The translations under genes and the position numbers were made by a program. A DNA stretch of 64,000 nt, taken from NCBI GenBank assembly GCA_037178625.1, contig CM074136.1, positions 2,852,001 to 2,916,000 of the forward strand. Reading direction: 5' to 3'. The notes below the pieces were generated by a model, which was not told where the DNA came from, made no database searches, and saw nothing but the letters and a program-made list of their open reading frames with translations. The stretch's first letter is position 1; each line of letters starts with the position of its first letter. The DNA is from Skeletonema tropicum (Eukaryota > Bacillariophyta > Thalassiosirophyceae > Thalassiosirales > Thalassiosiraceae). Shown piece after piece: positions 10,893-21,411 of this stretch.

Positions 10893-12357
10893 CCGTCTAT
10901 ACCTTAAAAAGTGTCCGGATTTTTATGTTGTCCGGACTGTTTTTCAGGTGACTTGTAGGTGTCCGCAGCCTTTTTCGAGGAAGTGTCCGACCAGATTCGG
11001 ACACTTTCAAATGCTTTGTGCGAAGCCAGCACGCACAACCCAGCACGGCGGGAGCACGGCGGGCCACCACCCACCACACCATGTTGTGTTAAAATATGTA
11101 AGAATAATACGACTACACACATCATACCATCATGTCGGAGGATGCCATCGAATACTGGTTTAGATCGAACACCCTACCATGGAATGATGAGATCGAAGAT
11201 TTCCTCGATGATATGGGTGTTGAGACTGTCGAGCAACTGAAGTTTATTACAAAGGACCAGTGGGATGGGCTGTTCTCGACAGAAAAAAAGGTTGTCCAAC
11301 TCACTGCCGGAATGGTGTATGATAAATATCTTAATGAAGCCGTTGATCTGAAGAAGTGTGCGACGGAACTACATCTGAAACCGGCAGCGGCAGCATCAGT
11401 AAAAAAACTCCAGCCAAAAAGGCACCTCACAAGGATGACGGGAGTTCCTTAAAGATGGATTCGTTTGGCTTTACGGTGAAGGTCATTAAAACAAAGGAAC
11501 AAAAAAACCTGATCGCCATGGCAACCATTACCCTCCTCGCGACAAAGCGTACATTACAGTAGCGCCGAAGGCTTGCTCAAACCATGCTCTTACCAAGCTC
11601 TACCTGAAGAAGATTATCTTGCCCGCTGGTGGATATGACAAAGAGACAGGAGAATGCGAAAACAAGATTGGTGTGCTGTGGGATGACTTCAAGTCATATT
11701 CTACAGCTGAGGTGAAAGACTTTTGACTATCACTTCCTTGTCTTTCTGTGGATATCTTACCAGGAGGACTAACCCCATGTGGACAGCCTCTTGACAAGGT
11801 GATCAACAAGGTCTTCAAAGGTTACTTCCGTGACTTGTACGATGCATACAACCTCATTGCTCCCGTCACAGAAAAAGGGACGCCTGAAGCTCCATCACGA
11901 CAGCAATTGGCAACATGGGTTGTTCAGGCCTGGGATAAGATTCCTGAAGAAATGGTTAGAAAGTCATGGACTGCATGTGGATACACTCCGGAAGAGGAGC
12001 TTTCCTTTTCGGATAAAGGGCAGGTTGTGCTTTGGACCGAAGATGAGGTACATAAAATGGTGAAGCAGTATTGTGGCCAGGAGGGGCTGGACCATCTTTT
12101 AGACGAGGAAAATGGGAATGAAGATGACTTTGTCGGGATTGAAGCAGCATTTGGCATCATTGATGAGGATGGGGACAATAGCGATGGAGAGATGGAGTAG
12201 AATAATTTTAAGTATTTGTTGTTACATGTTGCGCTCTAAGAAACCCTTGAAAGTGTCCGGATTCTAGAATGTGTCCGTGCATCCTTGCAGGGGGAGTGAC
12301 AGTGTCCGGGCTGCAATAGTGTGGTCCTGTCCTACGGACACTTTTTAAGATAGACGG
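10893..12357 (+). mobile_element. pogo/Tc1-type DNA transposon relic with TA target site
   Basis: The ends are inverted repeats: TACCGTCTAT-(AC)-CTTAAAAAGTGTCCG at 10891 and its complement ending at 12359, with the TA dinucleotide (10891-10892 and 12358-12359) as the target duplication. The motif GTGTCCG recurs several times inside both ends (for example 10911, 10961, 10982; 12249, 12273, 12303), as expected for subterminal transposase-binding sites. The interior codes the remains of a DDE transposase. At 1.46 kb with a broken frame it is unlikely to be autonomous. Confidence 0.8.
11132..12200 (+). pseudogene. Broken DDE transposase of the pogo/Tigger type
   Basis: Three pieces read in order. 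At 11132-11452 there is a 106-residue acidic N-terminal piece (MSEDAIEYWF...) of unknown fold. Then a frame at about 11555-11730 reads KIGVLWDDFKSYSTAEVKDF, which fits the second Asp region of DDE_1 transposases. The last piece, 11748-12200, reads PGGLTPCGQPLDKVINKVFK, which matches the PpG-T-QPlD..-K block of pogo/Tigger proteins, followed by an acidic tail. The DNA-binding helix-turn-helix and the first catalytic Asp are absent, and stops separate the pieces, so it is an internally deleted copy. Confidence 0.75.
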
Positions 12358-12432
12358 TACCTATGAACGAGCGCGATGTCAACAGTATGGTACGATGAAC
12401 GGAAAAATGTGTCCGCCAAAATTCTTCCTACT

Positions 12433-12535
12433 TAATATCACCCCTTTAACATTTCCAAAAATATTTCTGAATCCATAGATTGTCTAACTTTTTATAAGCA
12501 GTATTTATTTTGGAAAACTTAAAGGTGATATTTGT
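12433..12535. repeat. Imperfect inverted repeat
   Basis: ATATCACCCCTTTAACATTT at about 12436 is mirrored by AAACTTAAAGGTGATAT ending about 12533, flanking about 30 bases. It looks like a small MITE or foldback sequence; no target duplication was identified. Confidence 0.45.
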
Positions 12536-12626
12536 CCAAGGGTGGCACTTTGTGCTTAACTTGTGTGTGTGCTTCAAAAATCGCGAAGGTGGTATGGCCT
12601 CCATCTCTACATACCGTAGTGTAGTG

Positions 12627-13928
12627 GCATGGAGTGCGGTCTGTAGCGTAATGGAATTTCACCATTTTTGGAGGGGGTTGAAAATTGCAGGTTGAAATTT
12701 CAGAAATTTCAGAAATTTCAAGGGATTAAATTTCACTCTAGCTTATCCTGAGATAGTCGTAATAGAGTGCAAGCAAAGGGCACCATGAATTGGTCCTTCA
12801 CACATCATGCACTGATGATCAGCCGGGTTGTTGAGGGGGGAGTTCTTCATGCCACAAAGGGCGTTGGCGGCGCATGTCAAAAGCATTATTGTTGAAGATT
12901 ATTGAATTGTTGTTGTTATTGCCAGGCAAACTATGACAGCGTGGTAGACGGCAGAGTGAACAAAAAGTTGATTTGTGCACATACCCGCACCCAAAATAAG
13001 AGCCATCCGCGCCCAAAATCATCTGGTACATGCCAATGCAGGAACACGCATGTAAGCTGAATTACTACGAAGGAATAAGTAATACTGCATTGTTAGTCGC
13101 CAGCATTTTGGTGAAGAGTTACTCTCCGCTGAGTTGACAAACTCATCATCTGGATGGTGCGTGGTGTTCTTTGGGGTTTGGTGGTTGGTGGAATGAAGGG
13201 TCTTAGGTTATTTTTGTGCTACGTGTTGGTTCAGTACCATCCGTTCGCGCCAGAATTTTTGTGAAATTTCATTGTTGGCCAAAATTGGTGCAACTTTCAC
13301 CCTGTAAATTTCACGAAAGTTGCAGTAGTGAAATTTCACCCTTTTGAAATTCCATTACGCTAGCGGTCTGCCCCAACTTTTTAGGAGCGGTCTGCCCCAA
13401 CTTTTTACAGCAACAAAATACGTAGGAATTAGTACTAATATTGGGCCGAAGAGATGAGACAAATCTTCTGTCTTCTCAGTACCACATGGTTCTCACCACA
13501 AACGCACTCACAAAACACCTTGGATAAGGCTCTCAAAATCATACTCCTATCGCATTACGCACGCTATACTACACGAAGAGAGGAATTCTTGTTGCCTCAA
13601 TTGGACTCTACGACACGTACGCTTGCTTTGAGTTCAACCGAATTATTTCTCCCGGCTACGCAAGCGTGCGACATGGTCTTTGTCAAAGTGAGTATGAGTG
13701 TAGGTACATACACAGGAGTAATATTTTTCATCAGTACGTTGGTAATATTATTTTTCATGTGTTTGGAGTTTGGAGGGCGGGTACTTCTATGAGAATGCGG
13801 TACTGAGAAGACAGAAGATTTGTCTCATCTCTTCGGCCCAATATTAGTACTAATTCCTACGTATTTTGTTGCTGTAAAAAGTTGGGGCAGACCGCTCCTA
13901 AAAAGTTGGGGCAGACCGCACTCCATGC
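12627..13928. mobile_element. Mutator-type MITE with 130-bp inverted repeats and 10-bp target duplication
   Basis: Terminal repeats start GCATGGAGTGCGGTCTG. The right arm is 13799-13928 (130 bp). The left arm is the same 130 bp but split by another insertion (12627-12643 plus 13371-13483). The arms agree essentially base for base. The flanks are a perfect 10-bp direct duplication TAGTGTAGTG (12617-12626 and 13929-13938). Long inverted repeats with 9-10-bp duplications are the hallmark of Mutator-like elements. Without the nested insertion the element is 575 bp and non-coding. Confidence 0.88.
12644..13362. mobile_element. hAT-type MITE nested in the left arm of the Mutator-type MITE
   Basis: A 719-bp insertion with perfect 17-bp terminal inverted repeats (TAGCGTAATGGAATTTC at 12644-12660, complement at 13346-13362). 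It is bounded by a perfect 8-bp duplication GCGGTCTG (12636-12643 and 13363-13370). TAGNG-type ends with 8-bp duplications are typical of hAT elements. The interior is rich in GAAATTTCA words near both ends and codes nothing recognisable. Confidence 0.88.
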
Positions 13929-13938
13929 TAGTGTAGTG

Positions 13939-14295
13939 TGCTTTCCACTACAATCAAAAAGATAGTATCGCACTGATGTTGACAAGAGTTGCCTTCCCTT
14001 GCGTTGTACTTAGACGGCATACATATATATTTATTATCTAGTTAAAGATCTGCTGCGGAGCAGTCAAGGTCAAGGCACCTCGCCCCTTTCGAGCATATCG
14101 GCTTTCTAAGGTCCGTCGAAGTCGAAGTAAAGTGATCCAAATTCTGCAAGAGTGCTGTTTCATGTGTTGATTTGGAAGAGAAACTTATTCTTCCATTGTC
14201 ATAATCCATCCACTCATGCATCGAGAGAGACAGTGCATTCTCCCCGTTTTCGTTTCTTCCCAAGTTAGGGTCCCAAACCCTACTTATTCCGAGAT
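13939..14295. other. Intergenic region
   Basis: I see no gene, RNA or element in this stretch between the MITE and the end of the next gene. Confidence 0.5.
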
Positions 14296-16868
14296 CTAAT
14301 TAAAGAGAGTCAGAGTATGGCAGCCAACTTCTGTTTCGGAAGCGTCGTGCTGACACGTCAATGTAGTTCCATCGTCGCTAGAGCAAGTGTAAGTGGGAGA
14401 CGTTGTTTCAGTTCCACCTCCAGTTCCAGTAGTGTCATCGCCGCCACCACCTTCAGTAGTGGCGCAAGCCTCGATCACGTTCACATTGGCACAATCAAGG
14501 CTGAAGGAGTAATACTTTCCCCAGCCCACACCATCTCCTGAGGAGGTGGAGGACAACGAGACCCTGGGTCCATTCTTCGTAACTTTCTTGGTGAATTCCC
14601 ATTCTTTGAGCGTGCTTGTAGTCGTGGTGGAAGCTATTTCGGTCGAGGTGGAAGCGTCATCAGTTTCAAAATGAGCCCAGGCTGTTTCACCAGTATTGGT
14701 TGCGTCATTCACACGCTCCACATCAAGATGAAGAACAAAGTACATAGTGGTAGGGGTCGGACTGACAACTTTGGTGAAGCAAGATTTTTCGGCTTGCTCA
14801 TCAAAATCCAGGAACTTGTTTAAGTAACTTCCAGGAGAGGACTTGGGTACTCCGTCTGTTTGGATATCATACTTGATAGGCGTATCGCTCGAAGACGACA
14901 ATTCCCATTCGTCATTAAGAGTGATATTAACGCATACTAGCACAGAACCGTGGCCGAGGTCAGTAACATTGACAGTGGTAATACCTGCCTCGTCATGTTG
15001 GGCCGCGATGATTTTAAAGTCCTTCTGGAAGATGATGTCAGGCGGACACGCGCTGGTACCACCGGGGCACACTTCTTCAACATCATCCGAGCAATCTGTA
15101 GAACCGCATCTACCGCTACTGCGGCAAACGTGAGCATCAGTCAAAAGAGTTCCTCCTGTACCGACAACATCGTCATCTCCATAGTTCTTGTCCTCGGGAC
15201 ATTCATAGTCACTGCCGGTGCAATACTCGGGAGCGTCGCAGAGTTGTCCATTACTGCTCGATCTACAAACCACAGTATTGGGCTCGAATGAGAGTTCAGT
15301 GGAGCAACTTCCTTTTCCATCGCACCTGTCTCCCCTGTCGCAAAGACCTATGATAAAGTCAACAAAAAGTAAGATCAGATGGACGAAATATATTATGCGA
15401 AAGTGTATAGACAAAAGTTCAAGCACAAATACTTACCACCATTTGGCCTACTCCCGCATTGCGTTCCTTCCGGTTTGGGAACAGGCTTGCATTCAGTCCT
15501 TTTGGTTGAGCTATAAGTATCCTTGTCAGCTAAACATTTGTATTCATTGCAATCATCTGGAACGTCACAAGTGGCATTTACATTCAAGTATGAATCCTCA
15601 CAATATATTCCATCGCAAATTGGTTGGTAGCAAGTGTTGCCCCGCTCGCTTTCCTTGTCCATGTCACATGGTAAATCAGTATTATTCGCCATTCTACCAC
15701 AAGTGTTGCCACTGTCCAAGATGTTGCAAACAGCATATGCACAAAATTCGTGGGCGTCTCCAATGCCACAATCCGTAGCAACCGTATCAGCAGTGCACAG
15801 GTCAACGACGGGACTGCCTTCTGAACCTGGACTTGAACCTTCAGCTGTAGGTGAAGGGGATGTTGGACCTTCAGGTGTAGCTGGCGTTGGAGAAGGATAT
15901 TGACATTCTCCAGTTTGTGCAGTGCCAGTAATCCTGCATGTAGCGCCTTCATCACAGCCAACGTCGTCAACGCAACAGGTAGCGTTAGGTGGCACCACCA
16001 CAGAGAACGCACAAACGCCTACATCTGTTCCATCAATTCCAGGTTTGTTGACACACGTCGAAGGTGAAAAGCACGCGTCAATCTCGCAGTCAACATCTTG
16101 ATCGCAAGGACAGTAAAGGTCTAATGCAATAGTTGCATCGGTATTGCGTGATTTCTTGCCTGTGGAGGTAGTGCGTCCATGGTCTCCACCAGCTTCGTGG
16201 AAGTTGGCATGAATCTGTACCTGTTGGAAACAAGTTGTATTCATGTCATAACAGGCCTCCCACGCAAGGATGTTATTACCAGTATCATCGAGGATCGTTT
16301 GAAGACCATCACCAATAGGAACTTGGTTAGAATTTTCTGTATAAACCTTGAACCAATTGTTTGAGTTGTCTGGGTCGGGATCGAGGTAATGTCCATCCGT
16401 TGCATTGACGAGAATGCAGAGCGCGCCAGTGTTACAATCCCAGTTGAGGAAGGCACGAGAACGAACGACTACTTTACTGGATTCCCCTGCTTCCCACATG
16501 GGAATGCCACAGGTTGGGTCATCCCCCCATGGAGCAAAGGTACCATCAATGGTGAAATCAGGATGGTTGCTCGTGGGCTTGTAGGCTTGTCCAGTCGTCG
16601 TCGCATTGCAGTAGGTTTCGTTAATCAAAGAGCGTTCCGGTGGAACACACTCCTCCAGCTTGCGGGTCTCTTGGTTTCCACGGAGACGTTGGGGTTGGGC
16701 CTGCCAATGAAGATGAAGACGAAAGCGGAAATGAGATGAGTATGATTACACAAAGACGATAGACGAGCACTGCTACTCAAAACAACTTACGAGCTGGAAG
16801 GGAGATGCAGCGGCAACGGCAGGTGCAGATGCGATGGCAAGGTAAGCAGAGAAGGCAATGATCTTCAT
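14296..16868 (-). CDS. Secreted cysteine-rich protein with disintegrin-like segment (3 exons)
   Basis: Exons 16868-16791, 16700-15437 and 15347-14296; introns of 90 and 89 nt begin GTAAGT and end GGCAG and ATAG, and the joined frame gives 797 residues. Exon 1 codes exactly a 26-residue signal peptide (MKIIAFSAYLAIASAPAVAA). Exon 2 then starts AQPQRLRGN. The middle has many Cys pairs, a Pro-Ser-Thr linker (TPATPEGPTSPSPT) and a CYQPICDG block. Across the second junction lies CDRGDRCDGKGSC followed by VCRSSSNGQLCDAPEYC, close to the disintegrin/cysteine-rich pattern of ADAM proteins and containing RGD. No protease domain is present. An extracellular or wall-bound adhesive role is an inference. 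The P-x-LRG start after the signal exon is shared with two neighbouring genes. Confidence 0.85.
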
Positions 16869-17015
16869 TTTTGGTAGGATAGATCTCGTAGACGTAGAGA
16901 TGAATGAAGTAGTAGATGAGGAGTCTTTGAGTTTGTTGTTGTTGATTTTTTATGAGTTCAAATTTGGCAGATTTGAGACTATTGCCAACGCATTGGCAGC
17001 AAACTGAGACAGTGC

Positions 17016-17400
17016 ATACAGCTTTGATGTTCTCTTCCACGATTCGATTCAAGCCTAATGGGGAGTCATTGCTTGAAAGCTCTAACAAACTCTACAAATA
17101 ATGATTCCATGCGGTCATTAAGCCAACCGGGTCATATCAACTTTTTGGTACTCCAAAAATGTAACGAGGACATAGATGCCAATGCCTACGCCTCTACGTC
17201 TCAAGGCATGCACGAACAGCTACGCTGCAAAAAGAAGTTGCTCTTGAGGTTTTATGCCTAAGACTCGAAAAGGCAGTAGATATTGGATGGGGCGAATCCA
17301 TGACGTGGTGTATACAGCTTTGAGGTTCTCTTCTACGATTCGATTCAAAACAGATTGGGAGTCATAGCTTTCCACGCTCTTGAAATACTAAAAGATATTC
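17016..17400. repeat. Diverged 300-bp-period direct duplication
   Basis: The block ACAGCTTTGATGTTCTCTTC-CACGATTCGATTCAA near 17020 recurs near 17313 (ACAGCTTTGAGGTTCTCTTC). Each is followed by a GGGAGTCAT stretch and an ACCGGGTCAT stretch. This is an older duplication leading into the tandem array that follows. Confidence 0.6.
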
Positions 17401-17413
17401 ATTGCAGTCATAG

Positions 17414-17845
17414 CCAGAACCGGGTCATTACAACATTGGTAGCAATCGGCATTCCCCAATCTTGCATGCACAATTTAATCTAATGATTCCATGCACTCAT
17501 AGTCATTCATCCAGAACCGGGTCATTACAATATTGGTAGCAAAGGCATTCCCCAATCTTGCATGCACAATTTAATCTAATGATTCCATGCACTCATAGTC
17601 ATTCATCCAGAACCGGGTCATTACAATATTGGTAGCAATAGGTATTCCCCAATCTTGCATGCACAAGTTAATTATGATTCCATTCAGTCATAGTAATTCA
17701 TCCAGAACCGGGTCATTACAATATTGGTAGCAATCGGCATTCCCCAATCTTGCATGCACAAGTTAATTATGATTCCATTCAGTCGTAATTCATCCAGAAC
17801 CGGGTCATTACAACATTGGTAGCAATGCATTCCCCAATCTTGCTA
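17414..17845. repeat. Tandem array, about 5 copies of a 91-97-bp unit
   Basis: Units starting CCAGAACCGGGTCATTACAA occur at 17414, 17511, 17607, 17702 and 17793. Each contains GCATTCCCCAATCTTGCATG (the last ends in a variant) and ATGATTCCAT. Copies are highly similar, with small deletions making later units shorter. It lies between two divergent genes and codes nothing. Confidence 0.9.
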
Positions 17846-18108
17846 CTACAGATTCGCTACGACTAAGACCGGTAACCGTCTGGGCACAGGGTCATAACTT
17901 TGAGAGTGAGAAACTCTTCAGACACATGTCTGAGTATTCAATGAAATGAAAGAGTTAGTAAGTAAGAGGACTCCCATTTTTTATGTCAGAAGATTTTTTA
18001 CATAAAAATATCCAATATCCAATAGCAATAGTTGGTTGTTGATGGACCAAGCAAGCTAGTGTTATCGAGTCAGCAGAGTACAAAAGAGAGTTTATATTAC
18101 TACAAGTC

Positions 18109-18276
18109 ATGCCAGCCCCAATAGTGGTAACAAATCCCGACGCAGTCCGCTATCTAATTTATCAACTTTACACCGAGGCCGTCTTGGTGGTCACGCTCGT
18201 GCTTCTTGTGCCCTTCGTGTTGCTGGACGAGTGGCGGCTGCATAGAAATAATAATCGGCCCATTACCAAGCAGTAG
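18109..18276 (+). CDS. Small membrane protein, 55 residues, unknown
   Basis: An ATG-started frame of 55 residues: MPAPIVVTNPDAVRYLIYQL is followed by a strong hydrophobic segment (AVLVVTLVLLVPFVLL, about residues 24-39), then a basic tail. It sits 46 bases before the next gene on the same strand. The single membrane helix with a charged C-terminus looks like a genuine small protein, for example a subunit or assembly factor of an organellar complex. It could also be an upstream open frame in the leader of the next gene. I recognise no family. Confidence 0.45.
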   Translation: MPAPIVVTNPDAVRYLIYQLYTEAVLVVTLVLLVPFVLLDEWRLHRNNNRPITKQ

Positions 18277-18321
18277 AGGACGGAATAATAATATCAACAC
18301 CACTTGCTTGGCTGCCGAGAG

Positions 18322-19359
18322 ATGAATCATCGTCTCGTCAGATCGATCGCTAGAGCGGCGGAACGAATGAAGCCGCCCGTCGCCATCAATTCAACTCTAT
18401 TTTTGGATGCATCATCATTGCATCAACACCCATCAAATAATATTGCTGAACTAAAACCTCTGAGATTATTTTCATCGACTAAAAACAACAAAATTAATGA
18501 TTCAGCCAGCCAGCTCTCCAAAGCGGACATTCATGAAGCTCAAACACAACTACTAAAAGAGGCCAACTACCTGACAAAAACACTGTACCGCAAATGTCTC
18601 AAATCAATCCAATCACTCGCTCGAGGAAATGAACGTGATGAAACCGATTTCTCCGAGCGAGAGCAGTCGGAGAAAGATCAGCTGGATGAATTACTCTCCT
18701 CTGACAGTTCTTCGTCCAAGAATAATGCGAACAATAATAGAGTGTCGTTAATGTCACCACCAGTCAATCGTCAGAATGAATTGTCCTCACGTGCCAACTA
18801 CTATCAGGCATTTACTAGAGAACATTTTGATGGCCACTGGAATTTACTAGGGAAGCATGGATTTCATTTGGGTGAGGAGGGGAATATGAGACATGGGCTT
18901 GGCAATGCTGGAGGAGGAGGGGGAGGAAGAGGACAGGAGGGAAATCGGTATGAGGGTGGACATCATCATTTGGGGGGACAAATGGCTGCTCAATATTCAT
19001 CTCATCAAGAAGTAATGGCTAGTAGTGTTGATAGCGATGACAGTAATAAGGTGATACCACACCAGCAGCAACAATACTACATGTGGAGGGAAGAGCAAAT
19101 AGAGCAATTCACCTATCTCATTACATCAGGGGAAGAGAAACGGCAGTGGATATTAAGTGATTATGAATTCAAAGATCCTTGTAGCAAACATTGGCCAGAG
19201 GAATTACGTACAAGGATACAGCAGTTTGAGGAAAGTGCTCATGCATTAGTGAAGGAGATGTATCGTAGGAGGGGATGGATTCACTCAAGTGATCACGAGC
19301 AGTATGCATGGGACACAAGTGAGGATAGCGACAGTGACAGCGACGACGAGGATTTTTGA
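18322..19359 (+). CDS. LYR-motif-like protein, probably mitochondrial
   Basis: Single exon, 345 residues from the ATG at 18322. The N-terminus MNHRLVRSIARAAERMKPPV is basic, lacks acidic residues at first and looks like a mitochondrial presequence. Residues 83-100 read YLTKTLYRKCLKSIQSLA, which fits the LYR helix of LYRM/Complex1_LYR proteins that serve Fe-S cluster delivery and respiratory-complex assembly. The typical family is only about 100 residues, so the Gly/His-rich middle and C-terminal domain (EEQIEQFTYLITSGEEKRQW ... EMYRRRGW) are additions. The tail is strongly acidic (SEDSDSDSDDEDF). The LYR call rests on one motif and could be coincidence. Confidence 0.65.
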   Translation: MNHRLVRSIARAAERMKPPVAINSTLFLDASSLHQHPSNNIAELKPLRLFSSTKNNKINDSASQLSKADIHEAQTQLLKEANYLTKTLYRKCLKSIQSLARGNERDETDFSEREQSEKDQLDELLSSDSSSSKNNANNNRVSLMSPPVNRQNELSSRANYYQAFTREHFDGHWNLLGKHGFHLGEEGNMRHGLGNAGGGGGGRGQEGNRYEGGHHHLGGQMAAQYSSHQEVMASSVDSDDSNKVIPHQQQQYYMWREEQIEQFTYLITSGEEKRQWILSDYEFKDPCSKHWPEELRTRIQQFEESAHALVKEMYRRRGWIHSSDHEQYAWDTSEDSDSDSDDEDF

Positions 19360-19519
19360 GTTGCTTCTCTTCATTCATTATTCTATCTAAACTCTCTACC
19401 TATCGAACTTGTAAAGGAAAGCAGTGCAAAATTCCTAACCTAAAAGACACCTAAGCACCACAGCTCATTATTTTCTTCAGAATTCTCTCTAGGCTGCAGG
19501 ATCGAATGATATTGATCAT

Positions 19520-21411
19520 CTACGCCTCCTTCATGACCATTTCATTGCGTTCACAAGTGCCAGTCACCTCATTCACTTTCTTGTCCCGACTGCACATAAT
19601 GCACTTGTCAGTCCAGCCACGAGCACATCTCATCGGACGAAATCCACGCCTGCAGACAACATCATCATGCCAGCTGAAGCAACGCCTTACTTTTTCATCA
19701 TCACCACCGCTGCTGACACATTTGCCCGTCATTCTATCAGCTTCCTCGCCTCTTTTACAGTAGATACACTTTTCAGTCCAATACTCACTGCGGCAATGTC
19801 CCGCGCGAGATCCCTTTCTGCAAAAAGCGTCATCATGCCAGCGGAAGCACTGCTCTAATTTGTTATCATTTCCACCGCTGCTGACACATTTGCCCGTCAT
19901 TCTATCAGCTTCCTCACCTCTTTTACAGTAGATACACTTTTCAGTCCAATACTCACTGCGGCAATGTCCCGCACGCCCCCCTCCCCTGCAAGCAGCACTA
20001 TCGTGCCAGCGGAAGCACTGCTTTACTTTGTTATCATTTCCACCACTGCTGACACATTTGCCCGTCATTCTATCAGCTTCCTCACCTCTTTTACAGTAGA
20101 TACACTTATCGGTCCAATACTCACTGCGGCAATGTCCCGCACGCCCCCCTCCCCTGCAAGCAGCACTATCGTGCCAGCGGAAGCACTGCTTTACTTTGTT
20201 ATCATTTCCACCGCTGCTGACACATTTGCCCGTCATTCTATCAGCTTCCTCACCTCTTGTACAGTAGATACACTTTTCAGTCCAATACTCACTGCGGCAA
20301 TGTCCCGCACGCCCCCCTCCCCTGCAAGCAGCACTATCGTGCCAGCGGAAGCACTGCTCTACTTTGTTGTCATTTCCACCGCTGCTGACACATTTGCCCG
20401 TCATTCTATCAGCTTCCTCACCTCTTGTACAGTAGATACACTTTTCAGTCCAATACTCACTGCGGCAATGTCCCGCACGCCCCCCTCCCCTGCAAGCAGC
20501 ACTATCGTGCCAGCGGAAGCACTGCTTTACTTTGTTATCATTTCCACCACTGTTGACACATTTGCCCGTCATTCTATCAGCTTCCTCACCTCTTGTACAG
20601 TAGATACACTTTTCGGTCCAATACTCACTGCGGCAATGTCCCGCACGCCCCCCTCCCCTGCAAGCAGCACTATCGTGCCAGCGAAAGCACTGCTTTACTT
20701 TGTTATCATTTCCACCGCTGCTGACACATTTGCCCGTCATTCTATCAGCTTCCTCACCTCTTGTACAGTAGATACACTTTTCGGTCCAATACTCACTGCG
20801 GCAATGTCCCGCACGCCCCCCTCCCCTGCAAGCAGCACTATCGTGCCAGCGGAAGCACTGCTTTACTTTCTCTTCATCACCACCACTGTTGACACATTTA
20901 CCCGTCATGCTATCAGCTTCCTCACCTCTTTTACAGTAGATACACTTATCGGTCCAATACTCACTGCGGCAATGTCCCGCACGCCCCCCTCTCCTGCAAA
21001 AAGCGTTATTATGCCAGAGAAAGCAACGCCTTACTAAAGGACGAACGGGGCGGAAGGTGGAAGTAGCGAACGAAACTTCTTCATACTCATCCTCGTCCTC
21101 ATCCCCGGATTCGTAAAAGGAGTAGTCCTCATCATATCCATCCATCGAATCAAAGTCCTTGGAAGTGTAGAACACCTCCAACGGCTGATCCTCAGAACTG
21201 TCAGTGCTGGCATGGCCTCTGAGCCGCGGCTGTTGAAGGATGGAAGATACGAGAACAATGAATTAGATAATGTGTGAGCACCGATCAAGTTTCATAACAA
21301 GGCATGCCATATGCGTCATCATACTTAACAACTCACCTCATCAGCAGAGAGAGCGCCTGGAACGGCACCTAAGAGCAGCAACGCTGCGGGAACAAGGAAA
21401 TGGCTTTTCAT
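19520..21411 (-). CDS. Secreted protein with nine 56-residue six-cysteine repeats
   Basis: Exon 1 is 21411-21337 and codes a 25-residue signal peptide ending in GALSADE. A 107-nt intron (GTGAGT ... AACAG) follows, then exon 2, 21229-19520, starting PRLRGHAS; 594 residues in total. After an acidic Tyr-rich segment the protein is nine tandem repeats, each with six Cys in fixed places (QCFRWHD ... AC, GHCRSEYW, KCIYC, TGKCV). The central units are nearly identical in DNA as well, with a 168-bp period. The first and the last two units have drifted, the last losing the SEYW block. The six Cys suggest three disulfides per unit. Extracellular matrix or wall protein is the likely role; no known domain was recognised. 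Confidence 0.85.
19540..21040 (-). repeat. 168-bp coding tandem repeat array
   Basis: Nine units with a 168-bp period; the block AGCAGCACTATCGTGCCAGC recurs at about 19991, 20159 and onward. Inner units differ by only a few bases, indicating recent expansion or gene conversion. The opposite strand is open over much of the array only because of the repeat. Confidence 0.9.

Noticed and set aside
13454..13792. 112-codon plus-strand frame
   Set aside because: Begins inside the terminal repeat of the Mutator-type MITE and has no domain; chance frame.
17414..17845. CRISPR-like array
   Set aside because: Units are contiguous 91-97-bp repeats without unique spacers, in a eukaryotic nuclear context.
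19964..21037. Long plus-strand open frame of 357 codons
   Set aside because: It is the mirror of the nine-unit Cys-rich repeat on the minus strand; period 168 keeps it open. The minus strand has the signal exon and intron.
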